NCBI GenBank assembly: GCA_902784015.1
Contig: CACZTC010000059.1
Span: 1 to 7,315, forward strand
Origin: an uncultured Erysipelotrichaceae bacterium
GTDB taxonomy: Bacteria > Bacillota_I > Bacilli_A > Erysipelotrichales > Erysipelotrichaceae
Reading direction: 5' to 3'
Length of the DNA: 7,315 nucleotides
Below are positions 7,245 to 7,315 of this stretch, piece by piece; the first letter of the stretch is position 1; every line of letters starts with the position of its first letter. The notes under the pieces are model-generated. The model saw only the letters and a program-made list of their open reading frames with translations. It made no database searches and was not told the DNA's origin. Position numbers and translations under genes: made by a program.

Positions 7245-7315
7245 GAATTATAGAATTATAAAGACAACCGTATTAACTAACTGTAGCTCACGTAAAGTTC
7301 GCACAGTTAGTAAAA
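7245..7315 (+). other. Start of the spacer after rpsG, with a 9-bp hairpin
   Basis: ACTAACTGT (7276-7284) pairs perfectly with ACAGTTAGT (7303-7311) around an 18-base loop, extendable by two A-T pairs past one mismatch. No T-run is visible before the window ends, so it cannot be called a terminator. No coding sequence starts here, which suggests that the next intercistronic gap is also long and structured. Confidence 0.5.

Overview
The window is AT-rich (roughly 30% GC by eye) and carries seven protein genes, all on the + strand and all ending in TAA. The gene order rbgA(ylqF)-rnhB-dprA-topA-trmFO is the conserved housekeeping block of Bacillota (low-GC Gram-positives). Ribosomal protein S12 has the Gram-positive-type insertion near residues 28-40. 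The standard genetic code is used, with TGG for Trp and no in-frame TGA. I suggest an anaerobic low-GC Bacillota lineage, perhaps Tissierellia/Peptoniphilaceae, but the family is a guess.

Layout. Positions 1-837 hold rbgA, missing only about five N-terminal codons. rnhB (821-1438) overlaps its end. A 48-nt gap follows, in which a perfect hairpin contains the dprA Shine-Dalgarno. Then come dprA (1487-2224), topA (2235-4283) and trmFO (4276-5655), tightly packed or overlapping and probably one operon. A 291-nt non-coding stretch (5656-5946) carries a near-consensus sigma-A promoter, a hairpin plus T-run lying across its start site, and an AT-rich leader hairpin. After it come rpsL (5947-6360), an unusually long 413-nt spacer, and rpsG (6774-7244). 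The last 71 nt begin another spacer with a 9-bp hairpin; fusA would be expected next.

How the genes work together. The first block combines ribosome assembly (RbgA), genome maintenance (RNase HII, DprA, topoisomerase I) and tRNA modification (TrmFO). The second block is the start of the str operon (S12, S7). In most Bacillota the first block continues into xerC-hslVU-codY, and the str operon follows rpoBC. The direct trmFO-to-rpsL junction is therefore a synteny break, and rpsL has its own strong promoter there.

The most interesting part is the rpsL-rpsG spacer. Almost all of it can be folded into stems of 6-16 bp: a 16-nt stem closing a hairpin domain, a 10-12-bp stem closing a three-hairpin domain, and three consecutive hairpins ending at the rpsG Shine-Dalgarno. 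It looks like a structured intercistronic RNA of about 400 nt. It may be an S7-type autoregulatory element, as is known at the same gene junction in E. coli, or an undescribed RNA. I do not recognise it as any known RNA family. No mobile elements, CRISPR arrays, rRNA or tRNA genes were seen.
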